From JAUILA01 sp050289805 (lineage in GTDB: Bacteria; Bacteroidota; Bacteroidia; Cytophagales; Cyclobacteriaceae), in the NCBI GenBank assembly GCA_050289805.1, contig JBNKGL010000017.1, positions 24,129 through 88,128 of the forward strand: 64,000 bases of DNA. The letters are read 5' to 3'. Positions 18,167-26,497 of the stretch are shown one piece after another. The notes below the pieces were generated by a model. It saw only the letters and a list, made by a program, of their open reading frames with translations. It made no database searches and was not told the origin of the DNA. Positions within the stretch are counted from its first letter, which is position 1. The number at the start of each line of letters is the position of its first letter. The position numbers and the translations under genes were made by a program.

Positions 18167-20533
18167 TTAAAACAGGCGTAAAGTAAGACGCACATTGAGG
18201 AACCTGGCAGAGAGAGAATTGGGGACAGCAAACTGGTTCCCGTCATAATCTGATATGAAAAGGTAGCTGATGGGATTATCGCTTCCCAACAAATTCAACA
18301 CTTCAACAGAGAGTTGAAGCTGATCATCTTCCTGTCCCTTTTTAAGATAAAATAATCGGGAAAAACCAATATCAATTCTCCGGTAGCTCTCCCCATCAAA
18401 AATATTCCTGTATTCTATATTGCCCGGTGGGCCGAAAGGAAGACCCGAGCCAAAAAACAGGTTGAGGTTAACACGGGTTCTTGGATCATTGGGCAGGTGA
18501 TCCTCAAATTGTATTGCAACATTGATTCGCTGATCTGTTGGCCTCCGAATATATCCCCTGCCATCACCTGATACATCCTCCATCGTTTTAAGAATCCCAA
18601 GACTGAACCAGGACTGGGTACCCGGTATAAATTCACCGCTCACCCTCAAATCAATGCCCGTGGCAAATGCCCTGGCATCATTGGTGGCATAATACCGGGT
18701 CTTCACGTTATCAATATCGTACGGATTTACATTCCATAAATGCTTGTAATAAGCTTCTGCAATGAACGTAAAAGGGCGGCCCCACCACTGGAAACCATAA
18801 TCGAGCCCGGCAATGAGGTGGAAGGAGGACTGTGCTTTCACTTGCTCATTAATGGAACCGTCCTGCCTTCTGAATTCACGGTAAAATGGAGGTTGCTGAT
18901 ATATACCAGACGAAAACTTGAAGACTACATCCCGCTCCCATTCAGGTGCAAATGAAAACTGGAACCTGGGGCTGATGAGCAACTGTTCGTTGAGTGTAGT
19001 GTATGTCAACCGTATGCCGCCGGTAGCTGAAAATTTTACATGAGGGTTCCAGGAATACTGAATAAATCCGAATACCTGCCCGTTCTTCAATATGTTATCC
19101 GAGAAGCGCTGTTCAATATCATTGACATAACCGGAAGAATCGGTGAATTCATATTCATCAAGATAATCATCAAAATGCTGGTAGGCTCCCCCGATACCGA
19201 AATTCAGTTCATCGCGGTTATCCAACAGGATCGATTGACGGGTCTCCGCCGTGAGGAGGCTGGCGGCCAACGTATTCCGACCATAATCAAACTGGGTCCC
19301 TATTCCCCGGGTTGTCACACACTCATTGAATGTCGGGCTGCCAAACTGATTATCAACATCACATAACCTGTATCCGCCTTCAATATTTGTGTATTCCCTT
19401 TCATATGCCCTCACTGCTGAAATGATGATATCAGATTTCCAGTTGCTGTTGAGCCAAGAAGTATATTTAATCCCGGTCTGATACGTATCATATTCCAGTA
19501 ATTCACGACCTACAAATGCAACTGTAAATCGTAAGGGCTGATTGAACGTACCGAATTCAGATGTTCGCGTTTCTGGTCGAACCTGATACCGGTTACGGCC
19601 ATATGAAGCCAGAATTCCCAGTACAGGTGATCGTACCCTCGGCTTCTTATCCATGCGAATCGTCACATAAGCCTGGAAATCGCTAAACCTCGGGCGATAA
19701 CCTCCCGCTGTCTCAAGTGTGTTCAGCAAATAACGCGACGATTTATGCCGGGCACCTACGACGTATGTTGCCCGTCCGCCTGCTCCTTCCACATGTGCAG
19801 ATGCACCCAATAAACTGATACTGGCAGACGCTCCGAATGCCTCTGGCTGTTTGTATTGTACGTTCAGCACAGACGACAATTTGTCGCCGTACTTCGGCTG
19901 CCACCCTCCGGAAGAAAATCGTACAGCGCTAACAAGGTCGGGATTAATAAAACTCAGCCCCTCCTGCTGCCCATTGCTGATCAGGAAAGGCCGGTATACC
20001 GGTATGTCATTTACATAAACCAGATTTTCATCGAAGCTTCCACCACGAACAGAATAAGATGAGGAGAGCTCATTATTACTTACTACACCGGGGAGCGTCA
20101 CCAGAATCCTGTTAAAATCGCCGAAGGCACTGGGTAGCGCCTGGATTGTTTTTGGTTCAATCACCGTAAGACTTACTTCATTCCGAAGTTCATCATCGAT
20201 GATGAGCACATCCGATAAGATCGCTGTTTCCTTGTGCAAGCTAATATTCAACTCCATGACCTGACGGTCAGATAGCATAATCTTCTCAACAACCACAGAG
20301 TAACCGATGTATCTGAATTCAATATTCAGCATTGAATCAGCAGGAACCACCAGTCGATACCTACCTGCTTCATCGGAAACCGTCCCCCGCTGGGAGTTAA
20401 GAAGCCGAATCGTGACATCGGGTAATTCAATACCAGAACTATCAGTTACTACTCCCTGAATTACAGATGTTTGTGATTGACTATTTAAAGTAAATAATAG
20501 GATAAAAAATAAGGTCCCTAAGACAAAACGCAT
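18167..20533 (-). CDS. TonB-dependent receptor with N-terminal carboxypeptidase-regulatory-like domain
   Basis: 788 residues. Signal peptide to about residue 20, then a CarboxypepD_reg-like domain (residues 24-105; GVVTDSSGIELPDVTIRLLNS and GTVSDEAGRYRL), a plug domain (about 115-225; YSVRGGSFDENLVYVNDIPVY) and a beta-barrel ending in a terminal aromatic (RLTLRLF). It imports a ligand across the outer membrane using TonB-ExbBD energy. At under 800 residues it is shorter than SusC proteins and has no SusD neighbour, so a glycan-uptake role is not supported. The substrate is unknown. It begins 9 bp after the rpe frame ends on the opposite side and may share a transcript with rpe. Confidence 0.9.
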   Translation of the reverse strand: MRFVLGTLFFILLFTLNSQSQTSVIQGVVTDSSGIELPDVTIRLLNSQRGTVSDEAGRYRLVVPADSMLNIEFRYIGYSVVVEKIMLSDRQVMELNISLHKETAILSDVLIIDDELRNEVSLTVIEPKTIQALPSAFGDFNRILVTLPGVVSNNELSSSYSVRGGSFDENLVYVNDIPVYRPFLISNGQQEGLSFINPDLVSAVRFSSGGWQPKYGDKLSSVLNVQYKQPEAFGASASISLLGASAHVEGAGGRATYVVGARHKSSRYLLNTLETAGGYRPRFSDFQAYVTIRMDKKPRVRSPVLGILASYGRNRYQVRPETRTSEFGTFNQPLRFTVAFVGRELLEYDTYQTGIKYTSWLNSNWKSDIIISAVRAYEREYTNIEGGYRLCDVDNQFGSPTFNECVTTRGIGTQFDYGRNTLAASLLTAETRQSILLDNRDELNFGIGGAYQHFDDYLDEYEFTDSSGYVNDIEQRFSDNILKNGQVFGFIQYSWNPHVKFSATGGIRLTYTTLNEQLLISPRFQFSFAPEWERDVVFKFSSGIYQQPPFYREFRRQDGSINEQVKAQSSFHLIAGLDYGFQWWGRPFTFIAEAYYKHLWNVNPYDIDNVKTRYYATNDARAFATGIDLRVSGEFIPGTQSWFSLGILKTMEDVSGDGRGYIRRPTDQRINVAIQFEDHLPNDPRTRVNLNLFFGSGLPFGPPGNIEYRNIFDGESYRRIDIGFSRLFYLKKGQEDDQLQLSVEVLNLLGSDNPISYLFISDYDGNQFAVPNSLSARFLNVRLTLRLF

Positions 20534-20542
20534 GGGTTGAAA

Positions 20543-21196
20543 TTAAACGCTTTTAAGTGACCAGATGGTTTCCATTGGGTTGTCTGACTTAAATACAAAG
20601 CTTCCGGCAACCAGTACATCGGCACCAGCATCAATCAGGTCACGCGCATTTTCAAGATTCACTCCCCCGTCTACTTCAATGAGTGCGGTTGCATCTGCAT
20701 CCACGATTATTTCACGTAATTGCTCAATTTTTTTCAGGGAATTCGGAATAAAACTTTGTCCGCCGAAGCCAGGGTTCACCGACATGATAAGCACAAGATC
20801 CAGATCTCCGATGATGTCTTCCAGCAATGCCACCGGTGTATGCGGGTTTAATGCCACCCCGGCCTTACAATCCAATGCCTTTATTTGCTGAATATTTCGA
20901 TGTAAATGCCTGCATGCTTCGTAATGTACAGTAATGATTGAGGCACCTGCTTCGAAAAAATCCTCTACATAACGCTCCGGCTCTTCAATCATCAGGTGGA
21001 CATCCAAAGGTTTATGGGCATGCCTTCTGATTGCCTCCGTCACGGGAATTCCAAATGAAATATTAGGCACAAAACGACCGTCCATTACATCAACGTGAAT
21101 CCAGTCTGCCTCACTTTGATTGAGCATTTCAACTTCCTTCTGAATATTGGCAAAATCGGAGGCCAAAACGGATGGGGCGATCATGGGTATTTTCAT
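20543..21196 (-). CDS. rpe: Ribulose-phosphate 3-epimerase
   Basis: 217 residues from the ATG at 21196; a GTG six codons upstream is an alternative start. TIM-barrel epimerase of the pentose phosphate pathway interconverting ribulose 5-phosphate and xylulose 5-phosphate. Signatures present are the APSVLASDF opening, HVDVMDGRFVPN (metal-binding His and Asp), HLMIEEPERY, MSVNPGFGGQ and EVDGGVN with the second catalytic Asp. Cytoplasmic. It follows the T9SS subtilase gene by 18 bp and precedes the TonB receptor by 9 bp, so it lies within a run of same-strand genes. Confidence 0.97.
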   Translation of the reverse strand: MKIPMIAPSVLASDFANIQKEVEMLNQSEADWIHVDVMDGRFVPNISFGIPVTEAIRRHAHKPLDVHLMIEEPERYVEDFFEAGASIITVHYEACRHLHRNIQQIKALDCKAGVALNPHTPVALLEDIIGDLDLVLIMSVNPGFGGQSFIPNSLKKIEQLREIIVDADATALIEVDGGVNLENARDLIDAGADVLVAGSFVFKSDNPMETIWSLKSV

Positions 21197-21214
21197 AGAG
21201 TCAAATATAAGCAC

Positions 21215-22792
21215 CTAATTTTTAACAAATCGAATCTGTCGGACGGAACTTCCGGTTACGGCCGTAAGCACATAAATCCCTTCGGGAAGTGCAGCAACTG
21301 AGATGGACCTGCCGGCAGGAGCGGGTATTACCTGCATCTTTTTGCCTTGTATATTATATATGGTGATTTCATCAAAGATCTCATTGCCCTGCCAGTAAAG
21401 AATATCTCTTGCCGGTACCGGAAATACCCTGAATTCATCGGACCATAAAGGCTCCTGGCCCAATACAATCTGGATGTTCGGGATGCCGAAACCATACTCG
21501 TTTGATGGCGTCGATGCCAGGTGCCCGGAATTTCTGATAAGATCCAGGAGTTCCAGATTTGTTAAATCGGGATATTCCTGCCACAAAATCGCCGTAAATC
21601 CAGCCATAACCGGAGACGAAAACGATGTGCCATTCGCTGCCACAACCTGCCCCAGGTAATTAATCTGCGGTGTCACTACCCCCAGAGAAACGACATCGGG
21701 CTTTGTTCGTCCGTCAAAAGTAGGTCCCAACGAACTAAAGCCTGCACGTACCGAATCGCTGTTAATCGCACCAACGGTCAATGCATTTTCGACATCTCCG
21801 GGTGCCGTTATATACTTCCAGCCTGAGTTACCTTCATTACCGGCACTGGTCACCACCATCATTCCTGTTTCAATGGCCCGTTTTGCAGCCTTGCTGATCA
21901 TCGTCGTTTCACCATCCATATCTTCATAGGTATAGTTCATCGAACTGACTGAATATCCATAACTGTACCCCAGCGAGCTGTTAATTACATCAGCACCCGC
22001 ACTATCCGCTTTTTCGGCAGCGACTGTCCAGTTAAATTCCTCTATTCGGTTCTCAGTCGGGGCATCCTCCGTCTGAAACAGCAGATATTCACTTTCGGTG
22101 GCTATACCTTCAAATTCGCCTTCTTTAATCGCTGCGAGTATTGAAAGAACACGGGTTCCATGATCATAAGGGCCCTGAAAAACATCCTTCGTGCCCATCA
22201 CAAGATTTTCGGTCATAATGATCTGATCATTTTGGAACAGATGCGCAAATTCCGGTAAAGAATTAACATTGTAGAAGTTGGCATCCATTACGGCAATCCG
22301 CATAGAATTGCCGTAATTCCTGTTCAGATGGATCCGGTCGATTCCATGCCATTGGTATGCAATATTATTTTGGTCTGCCGTGGTTGTAGAACCATTCTTA
22401 CCGGCAATCCTTCCGCCTGAAGGGAGCTGCGGCTTTTCTGCTACAAGTTCAACGGAGGCTACAAAATCGAGTGCATTCACGGCTGCAAGATCTTCACTAT
22501 ACACCTGTATTAAAGCAGCGTTAAGCCATTTACTTGCATAATAGGGCTTAATACCGAGATCTCTCAGCGCCTGCAGATATGATTCTGTCACTGGCAGGTC
22601 TGCTTCTGTGAGAACAATCCCCTGCTTCGATCGCCGCTGAAGTGACCTTTCTGACAAGAATTCTTCCGGAGCATCGAGCGAATAGCTATTATTATCCTTA
22701 TCTGTAAAATAGACTACATACCGATCCTGAGCATCTAAAGCACTAAAAGACAGCACAAAAACAAATAGGAGTAATTTACTGCGATAGTCCAT
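21215..22792 (-). CDS. Secreted S8 (subtilisin-like) serine protease with T9SS type A sorting domain
   Basis: 525 residues from the ATG at 22792, which opens a signal peptide (MDYRSKLLLFVFVLSFSALDAQ). The catalytic triad is visible as D170 (IAVMDANF), H211 (YDHGTRVLS) and S390 (GTSFSSPVMAGF). The first 150 residues are an inhibitory-type prodomain. The last 75 residues are a type A T9SS tail (FRVFPVPARD, TIYNIQGKKM, LPEGIYVLTA), so the enzyme should be exported by the Sec system and then by T9SS to the surface or medium. Its start overlaps the end of the upstream lipoprotein gene by 17 bp, suggesting coupled translation. Confidence 0.93.
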   Translation of the reverse strand: MDYRSKLLLFVFVLSFSALDAQDRYVVYFTDKDNNSYSLDAPEEFLSERSLQRRSKQGIVLTEADLPVTESYLQALRDLGIKPYYASKWLNAALIQVYSEDLAAVNALDFVASVELVAEKPQLPSGGRIAGKNGSTTTADQNNIAYQWHGIDRIHLNRNYGNSMRIAVMDANFYNVNSLPEFAHLFQNDQIIMTENLVMGTKDVFQGPYDHGTRVLSILAAIKEGEFEGIATESEYLLFQTEDAPTENRIEEFNWTVAAEKADSAGADVINSSLGYSYGYSVSSMNYTYEDMDGETTMISKAAKRAIETGMMVVTSAGNEGNSGWKYITAPGDVENALTVGAINSDSVRAGFSSLGPTFDGRTKPDVVSLGVVTPQINYLGQVVAANGTSFSSPVMAGFTAILWQEYPDLTNLELLDLIRNSGHLASTPSNEYGFGIPNIQIVLGQEPLWSDEFRVFPVPARDILYWQGNEIFDEITIYNIQGKKMQVIPAPAGRSISVAALPEGIYVLTAVTGSSVRQIRFVKN

Positions 22793-23471
22793 AAGAACGA
22801 ATAGTTTCTGAATATTCAAAACCGCCCTCTATAACTTCCTCATTGGGACATTCCCCGATCGGACACAGGGCAAGGTTGACAATCTCCCGCTTCAAAAGCC
22901 CAACATTGCGCCCGTATATTTCATGACGGATATCCCTTTCCCCGATTATCAGGTCATCGAACTCTTCCTGGATTATGGTGACAGAGGGAATTTCAATGTC
23001 TCCGGGAACTGTAAAAGGAACGTCAAGGCCTGTCATCTGGTATGTATCTTCAGGAAATGAATTGAGTGAATTGCCATTCCACATAAGTTGATTCCTTACA
23101 GGCAGTGATATTTTGATGTAGGGAATATTTCCTTCGATGATAACAATCCGGTTATTTTCAAGTCGCGCAGACCATGTCTCCAAAAATTCCCACGGATCAT
23201 TTTCCTGTTCTTTTCGCCATCGGTAAAGAACATACGTGAGTCCACCCGCCTGATTTCGTATCGTATCCACAACCTCCTGGCGCATGATGTACTGATCTGT
23301 AACCGGCGCGCTGTTCACAGGATAGCTGATATTTACAACATCATATTCCACATAGCGTCCGATTTCAAGTGGAAAGTAATCCTGTCCTGTGAATAGTGGG
23401 TCAGGATCAATGGTGGATGTACAGGATCCAAGAATAGCAAAGAACAAAATGATGGGAGCTATTTTCTTCAT
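22776..23471 (-). CDS. Predicted lipoprotein, unknown function
   Basis: 231 residues. The SPII leader is MKKIAPIILFFAILGSC. The mature part is beta-rich with conserved-looking YFPLEIGRYVEYDV near residue 32, a pattern common in Bacteroidota lipoproteins of unknown function. A CPIGEC segment near the C-terminus may form a disulphide. It lies upstream of and overlaps the T9SS subtilase, so the two are probably co-expressed; a role in envelope handling of the protease is possible but unsupported. Confidence 0.7.
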   Translation of the reverse strand: MKKIAPIILFFAILGSCTSTIDPDPLFTGQDYFPLEIGRYVEYDVVNISYPVNSAPVTDQYIMRQEVVDTIRNQAGGLTYVLYRWRKEQENDPWEFLETWSARLENNRIVIIEGNIPYIKISLPVRNQLMWNGNSLNSFPEDTYQMTGLDVPFTVPGDIEIPSVTIIQEEFDDLIIGERDIRHEIYGRNVGLLKREIVNLALCPIGECPNEEVIEGGFEYSETIRSYGLSQ

Positions 23472-23615
23472 GGCAAAAATTCTAATGCATCTTTCTGTTT
23501 ATCATCCGGCGTTAAATATAGCAAATTAGTGCTATCAATTATCAGTACATTTCTAATGAATAACTCACAATTTTTAGTAAAATAAGGCATATTTGCCCAA
23601 TATTAACCGGAAAAC

Positions 23616-24209
23616 ATGTCCTTAAAACATATTGTAAAACTAAGTAATGTGAATAACCTGTCCGATGCGCGGTATGGTGCAGGAATGGGTGTTGCACTTA
23701 TGGGTTTTCCCCTTGATACGGATAGTACGGTAACAACGGAACAATATTCAGAAATTACCTCATGGGTATCAGGACCGGAATTTGTTGCCGAATTTGAACA
23801 TCCCGATACAAATCGTATCCTGGAAATCCTGTCATTGTGCAAACCCGATTATATTCAGGTTACAAGCGCGCAATTCCTGAAGGAACTGTCTCACATAGAC
23901 ATTCCGGTTATATTAAAATGGCAGTTGAAAAATATTCAGTCTGTCCCCCAACATACCGGCCTCTCCTTCCTCCTCCTTGAAGATGATGACGCCGATGAAC
24001 TTAGTTCAGCTCAGAAGGCTAAAATAAAGGAATTGAGTGATGACTATTCTATTTTACTCGGTACAGGAATTAAGTCATCAAATGTTGAAAGCCTTTTTGA
24101 AGAATTGCCAATATCGGGAATCGCATTAAAAGGCGGTGATGAGATCCGCGCCGGATACAAGGATTATGACGAGCTGGCAGATATTCTGGAAGTACTTGAG
24201 GTAGACTAG
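23616..24209 (+). CDS. TrpF-like (phosphoribosylanthranilate isomerase-related) protein lacking the catalytic Cys
   Basis: 197 residues, close to TrpF length. The N-terminus (VKLSNVNNLSDARYGAGMG) aligns with the TrpF start K-[IL]-C-G-[IL]-T-x-x-x-D-A, but the general-base Cys is replaced by Ser. The C-terminus (GIALKGGDEIRAGYKDYDELADILEVL) aligns with the TrpF phosphate-binding loop and final helix, where SSGVE-x-x-PGxKD is usual; the SG pair is GG here. A central LLLEDDDADEL stretch sits where the catalytic Asp strand should be. No other tryptophan gene is nearby. It is either a diverged isomerase or a non-catalytic relative; I cannot decide from sequence. Confidence 0.65.
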   Translation: MSLKHIVKLSNVNNLSDARYGAGMGVALMGFPLDTDSTVTTEQYSEITSWVSGPEFVAEFEHPDTNRILEILSLCKPDYIQVTSAQFLKELSHIDIPVILKWQLKNIQSVPQHTGLSFLLLEDDDADELSSAQKAKIKELSDDYSILLGTGIKSSNVESLFEELPISGIALKGGDEIRAGYKDYDELADILEVLEVD

Positions 24210-25022
24210 TTAATTGCGTTTCCGGTTCTTTATCGTACTTTTCCCTTTCCTGCTTTCAGAAACCTTCGTATCGAATACATAGGTCAATCCCAGTTTAATG
24301 GCCATATACCTGGATCTTGTGGGTTCAGAATAATCAATTACGCCAGGGAAATAACCATAATCCTTCCTTGCCAGGAATGAATGTCCGTAATCAAACCGCA
24401 CATCTACTATAAACGATGTTCCTGCCTGAGGTTCGAACATAAGTCCGCCAACTACATTAACACCAAGCTGCATTCTGTTGGCATCTTCAATATAGAGTCT
24501 TTCCGGATCTGCATCCTGATCCGGTATGGCCTCAAAAGCAATTTTATACTTCGATGGCGATTGATCAATCTCGTCAAGCTCACTCGACTCCAGCTTATTG
24601 CTTCCGCCAACCCAATAACTCACATTGGGACCGGCTCCCGCGAACCATTGATATTTTAGATCGCTGATCGAACTTTTGAAATTTATTTTGAAACTGATAG
24701 GTAATTCAACGTAATGTCCGATTGTAGTACTTCTGAGCATTTCGTCTAATTCACCTTTAATAACCTGCTGCCGGAACGCATACAATAATTCCGTATGCAA
24801 ATAGAACCTTTCCCTTACACGGAAAATTGCCACGCCCCCGGCATGAAATCCAATCGCTGGTGACGCATTCAGAAAGTACTTATCGATATCATTATCCAGA
24901 CCAACCCAGCCGTATTGGACTCCAATCTTCGGTCCGACAAGAATTTGAGCATCTGCAATGTGACTAAAAAAGCCCATTGAAAAAGCGAAAATTATACTAA
25001 AAAATATCCGTGAACAGCACAT
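24210..25022 (-). CDS. Outer-membrane beta-barrel protein (PorT/OMP_b-brl_2-like)
   Basis: 270 residues with a signal peptide ending at ADAQ. The mature protein has the features of the PF13568-type small barrels: an opening ILVGPKIGVQYGW, repeated short strands such as FYLHTELLYAF and YVELPISFKINF, and a late MAIKLGLTYVF strand. A basic tail (SRKGKSTIKNRKRN) follows the last strand. PorT of the T9SS belongs to this broad family and the neighbouring genes are T9SS-related, but specific PorT identity cannot be claimed. The stop codon abuts that of the TrpF-like gene. Confidence 0.75.
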   Translation of the reverse strand: MCCSRIFFSIIFAFSMGFFSHIADAQILVGPKIGVQYGWVGLDNDIDKYFLNASPAIGFHAGGVAIFRVRERFYLHTELLYAFRQQVIKGELDEMLRSTTIGHYVELPISFKINFKSSISDLKYQWFAGAGPNVSYWVGGSNKLESSELDEIDQSPSKYKIAFEAIPDQDADPERLYIEDANRMQLGVNVVGGLMFEPQAGTSFIVDVRFDYGHSFLARKDYGYFPGVIDYSEPTRSRYMAIKLGLTYVFDTKVSESRKGKSTIKNRKRN

Positions 25023-25179
25023 GTGTAAAAAATCTCAAATTTTAAAAAAATCGGCTTATAAAGTGTAAGAAGAACGATTTTGTTACATCGTCGGCCTTAT
25101 TATATAAGCTGTGTGTATATTGAAACCTCGTTACGGTTGCATTATAATGATTTTTTGCCACTGAATGGCAATATCCACT

Positions 25180-26493
25180 ATGGATAATTTTTTAACACGA
25201 ATAGTAACCCTTGTGCTAATGATGGCTATCGGACCGGTTGCGCTGTCTCAACAGGTACCTGTCTATAACCATTATTTCATCAATCCCTACCTCTACAACC
25301 CGGCTGAGGCAGGCAGTGAAGGCTATACGACACTGCAGCTGAATCACCGGCAGCAGTGGCGCGGAATTGACGGTGCGCCCGTGGTTTCCACCCTCACGTT
25401 TGAATTACCCTTCAACAGTCGGTCCGGCAATTTAGGCATTTACCTGAGGAGCTATGACAGGGGCCTGATTACAACCCAGGACATCATGGCAACTTTTGCC
25501 TACAGGCTGTACCTCACCAAAACGACAACATTCAGTTTTGGTATATCCGCAGGTGTTACAACCAACGGAATTGACATGAATGCCGTGGACGACCCTGATG
25601 ATCCGGTATTAGTTGATTTTCTGAACAACAACATGCAACCCGCCGCAAATGCCGGGTTTGTCCTCAATTCTGGCAGTGGCCTGAACCTGGGTGTCAGCTT
25701 GCCACGTCTCTTCAGCCAGGAATTTACGTTCAATCAAAATTTTCAAAACACTAAATTCTCGCCTTTCGAAGAAATATATATCACCGCATATTACCGCAAA
25801 CAGTATGGCAAGAAGATCATAACCAAAAAGGTTAAGGGCGCACAGAGGCGGGTAAATATCGAAGGAACATATGCCCCTCTCCAATTCTACCTGGTATACA
25901 GGTATTCACATCTGATTGACCAGCGGATCGAAGCCATGCTGAAGCTAGACCTGGGGGATCACATGTGGGTAGGAGGTTCATACAGGCTCAATTACGGCTT
26001 AACCGGAATGGTTGGATTTAATTTTGGAAACCTTTCCCTGGGATATGCCTATGAACCAGCCGGCCAGCAGGTTTCCGGCTTTACCAATGGAACTCATGAG
26101 ATTAACCTTCGTATCCGTTTCGGCGAGCGTAAGGAGCACGTGATTGCTGAACCTGTCATAAAAACAGTGGATAAAACCCAGGAAAGAGCTGCCAGATTCT
26201 CATCAGAAGATATTGATGAAGGTAAAGACAGCATGGAAGGCAAAGTCGTGAGCAAAAAGAAATATTACGTCGTTGTGAAATCATTCAAGGATTTTAACTC
26301 GGCCGACAATTTCGTTCGACGCCTGGCAGAAAAAGAGCTTTACACGAATATCTTCTACAACAAGGCCGACAAGAACTACTATGTATATACCTACGAAACA
26401 CTAAAGCAGAAAGAGGCAAAAGAGCAGGAACAAGCTGTCTATAAGCTTACCAAATACCGAAGTGTAATGATTCTCACAATTGACCTCGAATAG
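25180..26493 (+). CDS. PorP/SprF family T9SS outer-membrane protein with C-terminal SPOR-like domain
   Basis: 437 residues from the ATG at 25180, where the signal peptide begins (MDNFLTRIVTLVLMMAIGPVALSQ); an ATG five codons upstream is possible. The PorP/SprF signature is clear: VPVYNHYFINPYLYNPAEAG, HRQQWRGIDGAP, and a barrel to about residue 325 ending FTNGTHEINLRIRFG. An unusual linker (about 330-358) leads to a SPOR-like domain at about 360-435 (KKYYVVVKSFKDFNSADNFV, then VYTYETL). SPOR domains bind denuded glycan strands of peptidoglycan. It is followed after 4 bp by a type B cargo gene, so it likely secretes or anchors that cargo. Confidence 0.88.
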   Translation: MDNFLTRIVTLVLMMAIGPVALSQQVPVYNHYFINPYLYNPAEAGSEGYTTLQLNHRQQWRGIDGAPVVSTLTFELPFNSRSGNLGIYLRSYDRGLITTQDIMATFAYRLYLTKTTTFSFGISAGVTTNGIDMNAVDDPDDPVLVDFLNNNMQPAANAGFVLNSGSGLNLGVSLPRLFSQEFTFNQNFQNTKFSPFEEIYITAYYRKQYGKKIITKKVKGAQRRVNIEGTYAPLQFYLVYRYSHLIDQRIEAMLKLDLGDHMWVGGSYRLNYGLTGMVGFNFGNLSLGYAYEPAGQQVSGFTNGTHEINLRIRFGERKEHVIAEPVIKTVDKTQERAARFSSEDIDEGKDSMEGKVVSKKKYYVVVKSFKDFNSADNFVRRLAEKELYTNIFYNKADKNYYVYTYETLKQKEAKEQEQAVYKLTKYRSVMILTIDLE

Positions 26494-26497
26494 CGAT

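Noticed and set aside
18167..20533. TonB receptor considered as SusC of a polysaccharide utilisation locus
   Set aside because: Too short for SusC, and no SusD or glycoside hydrolase is adjacent.
24210..25022. Barrel protein considered as PorT itself
   Set aside because: Family resemblance is only to the broad small-barrel group; PorT-specific features cannot be shown.
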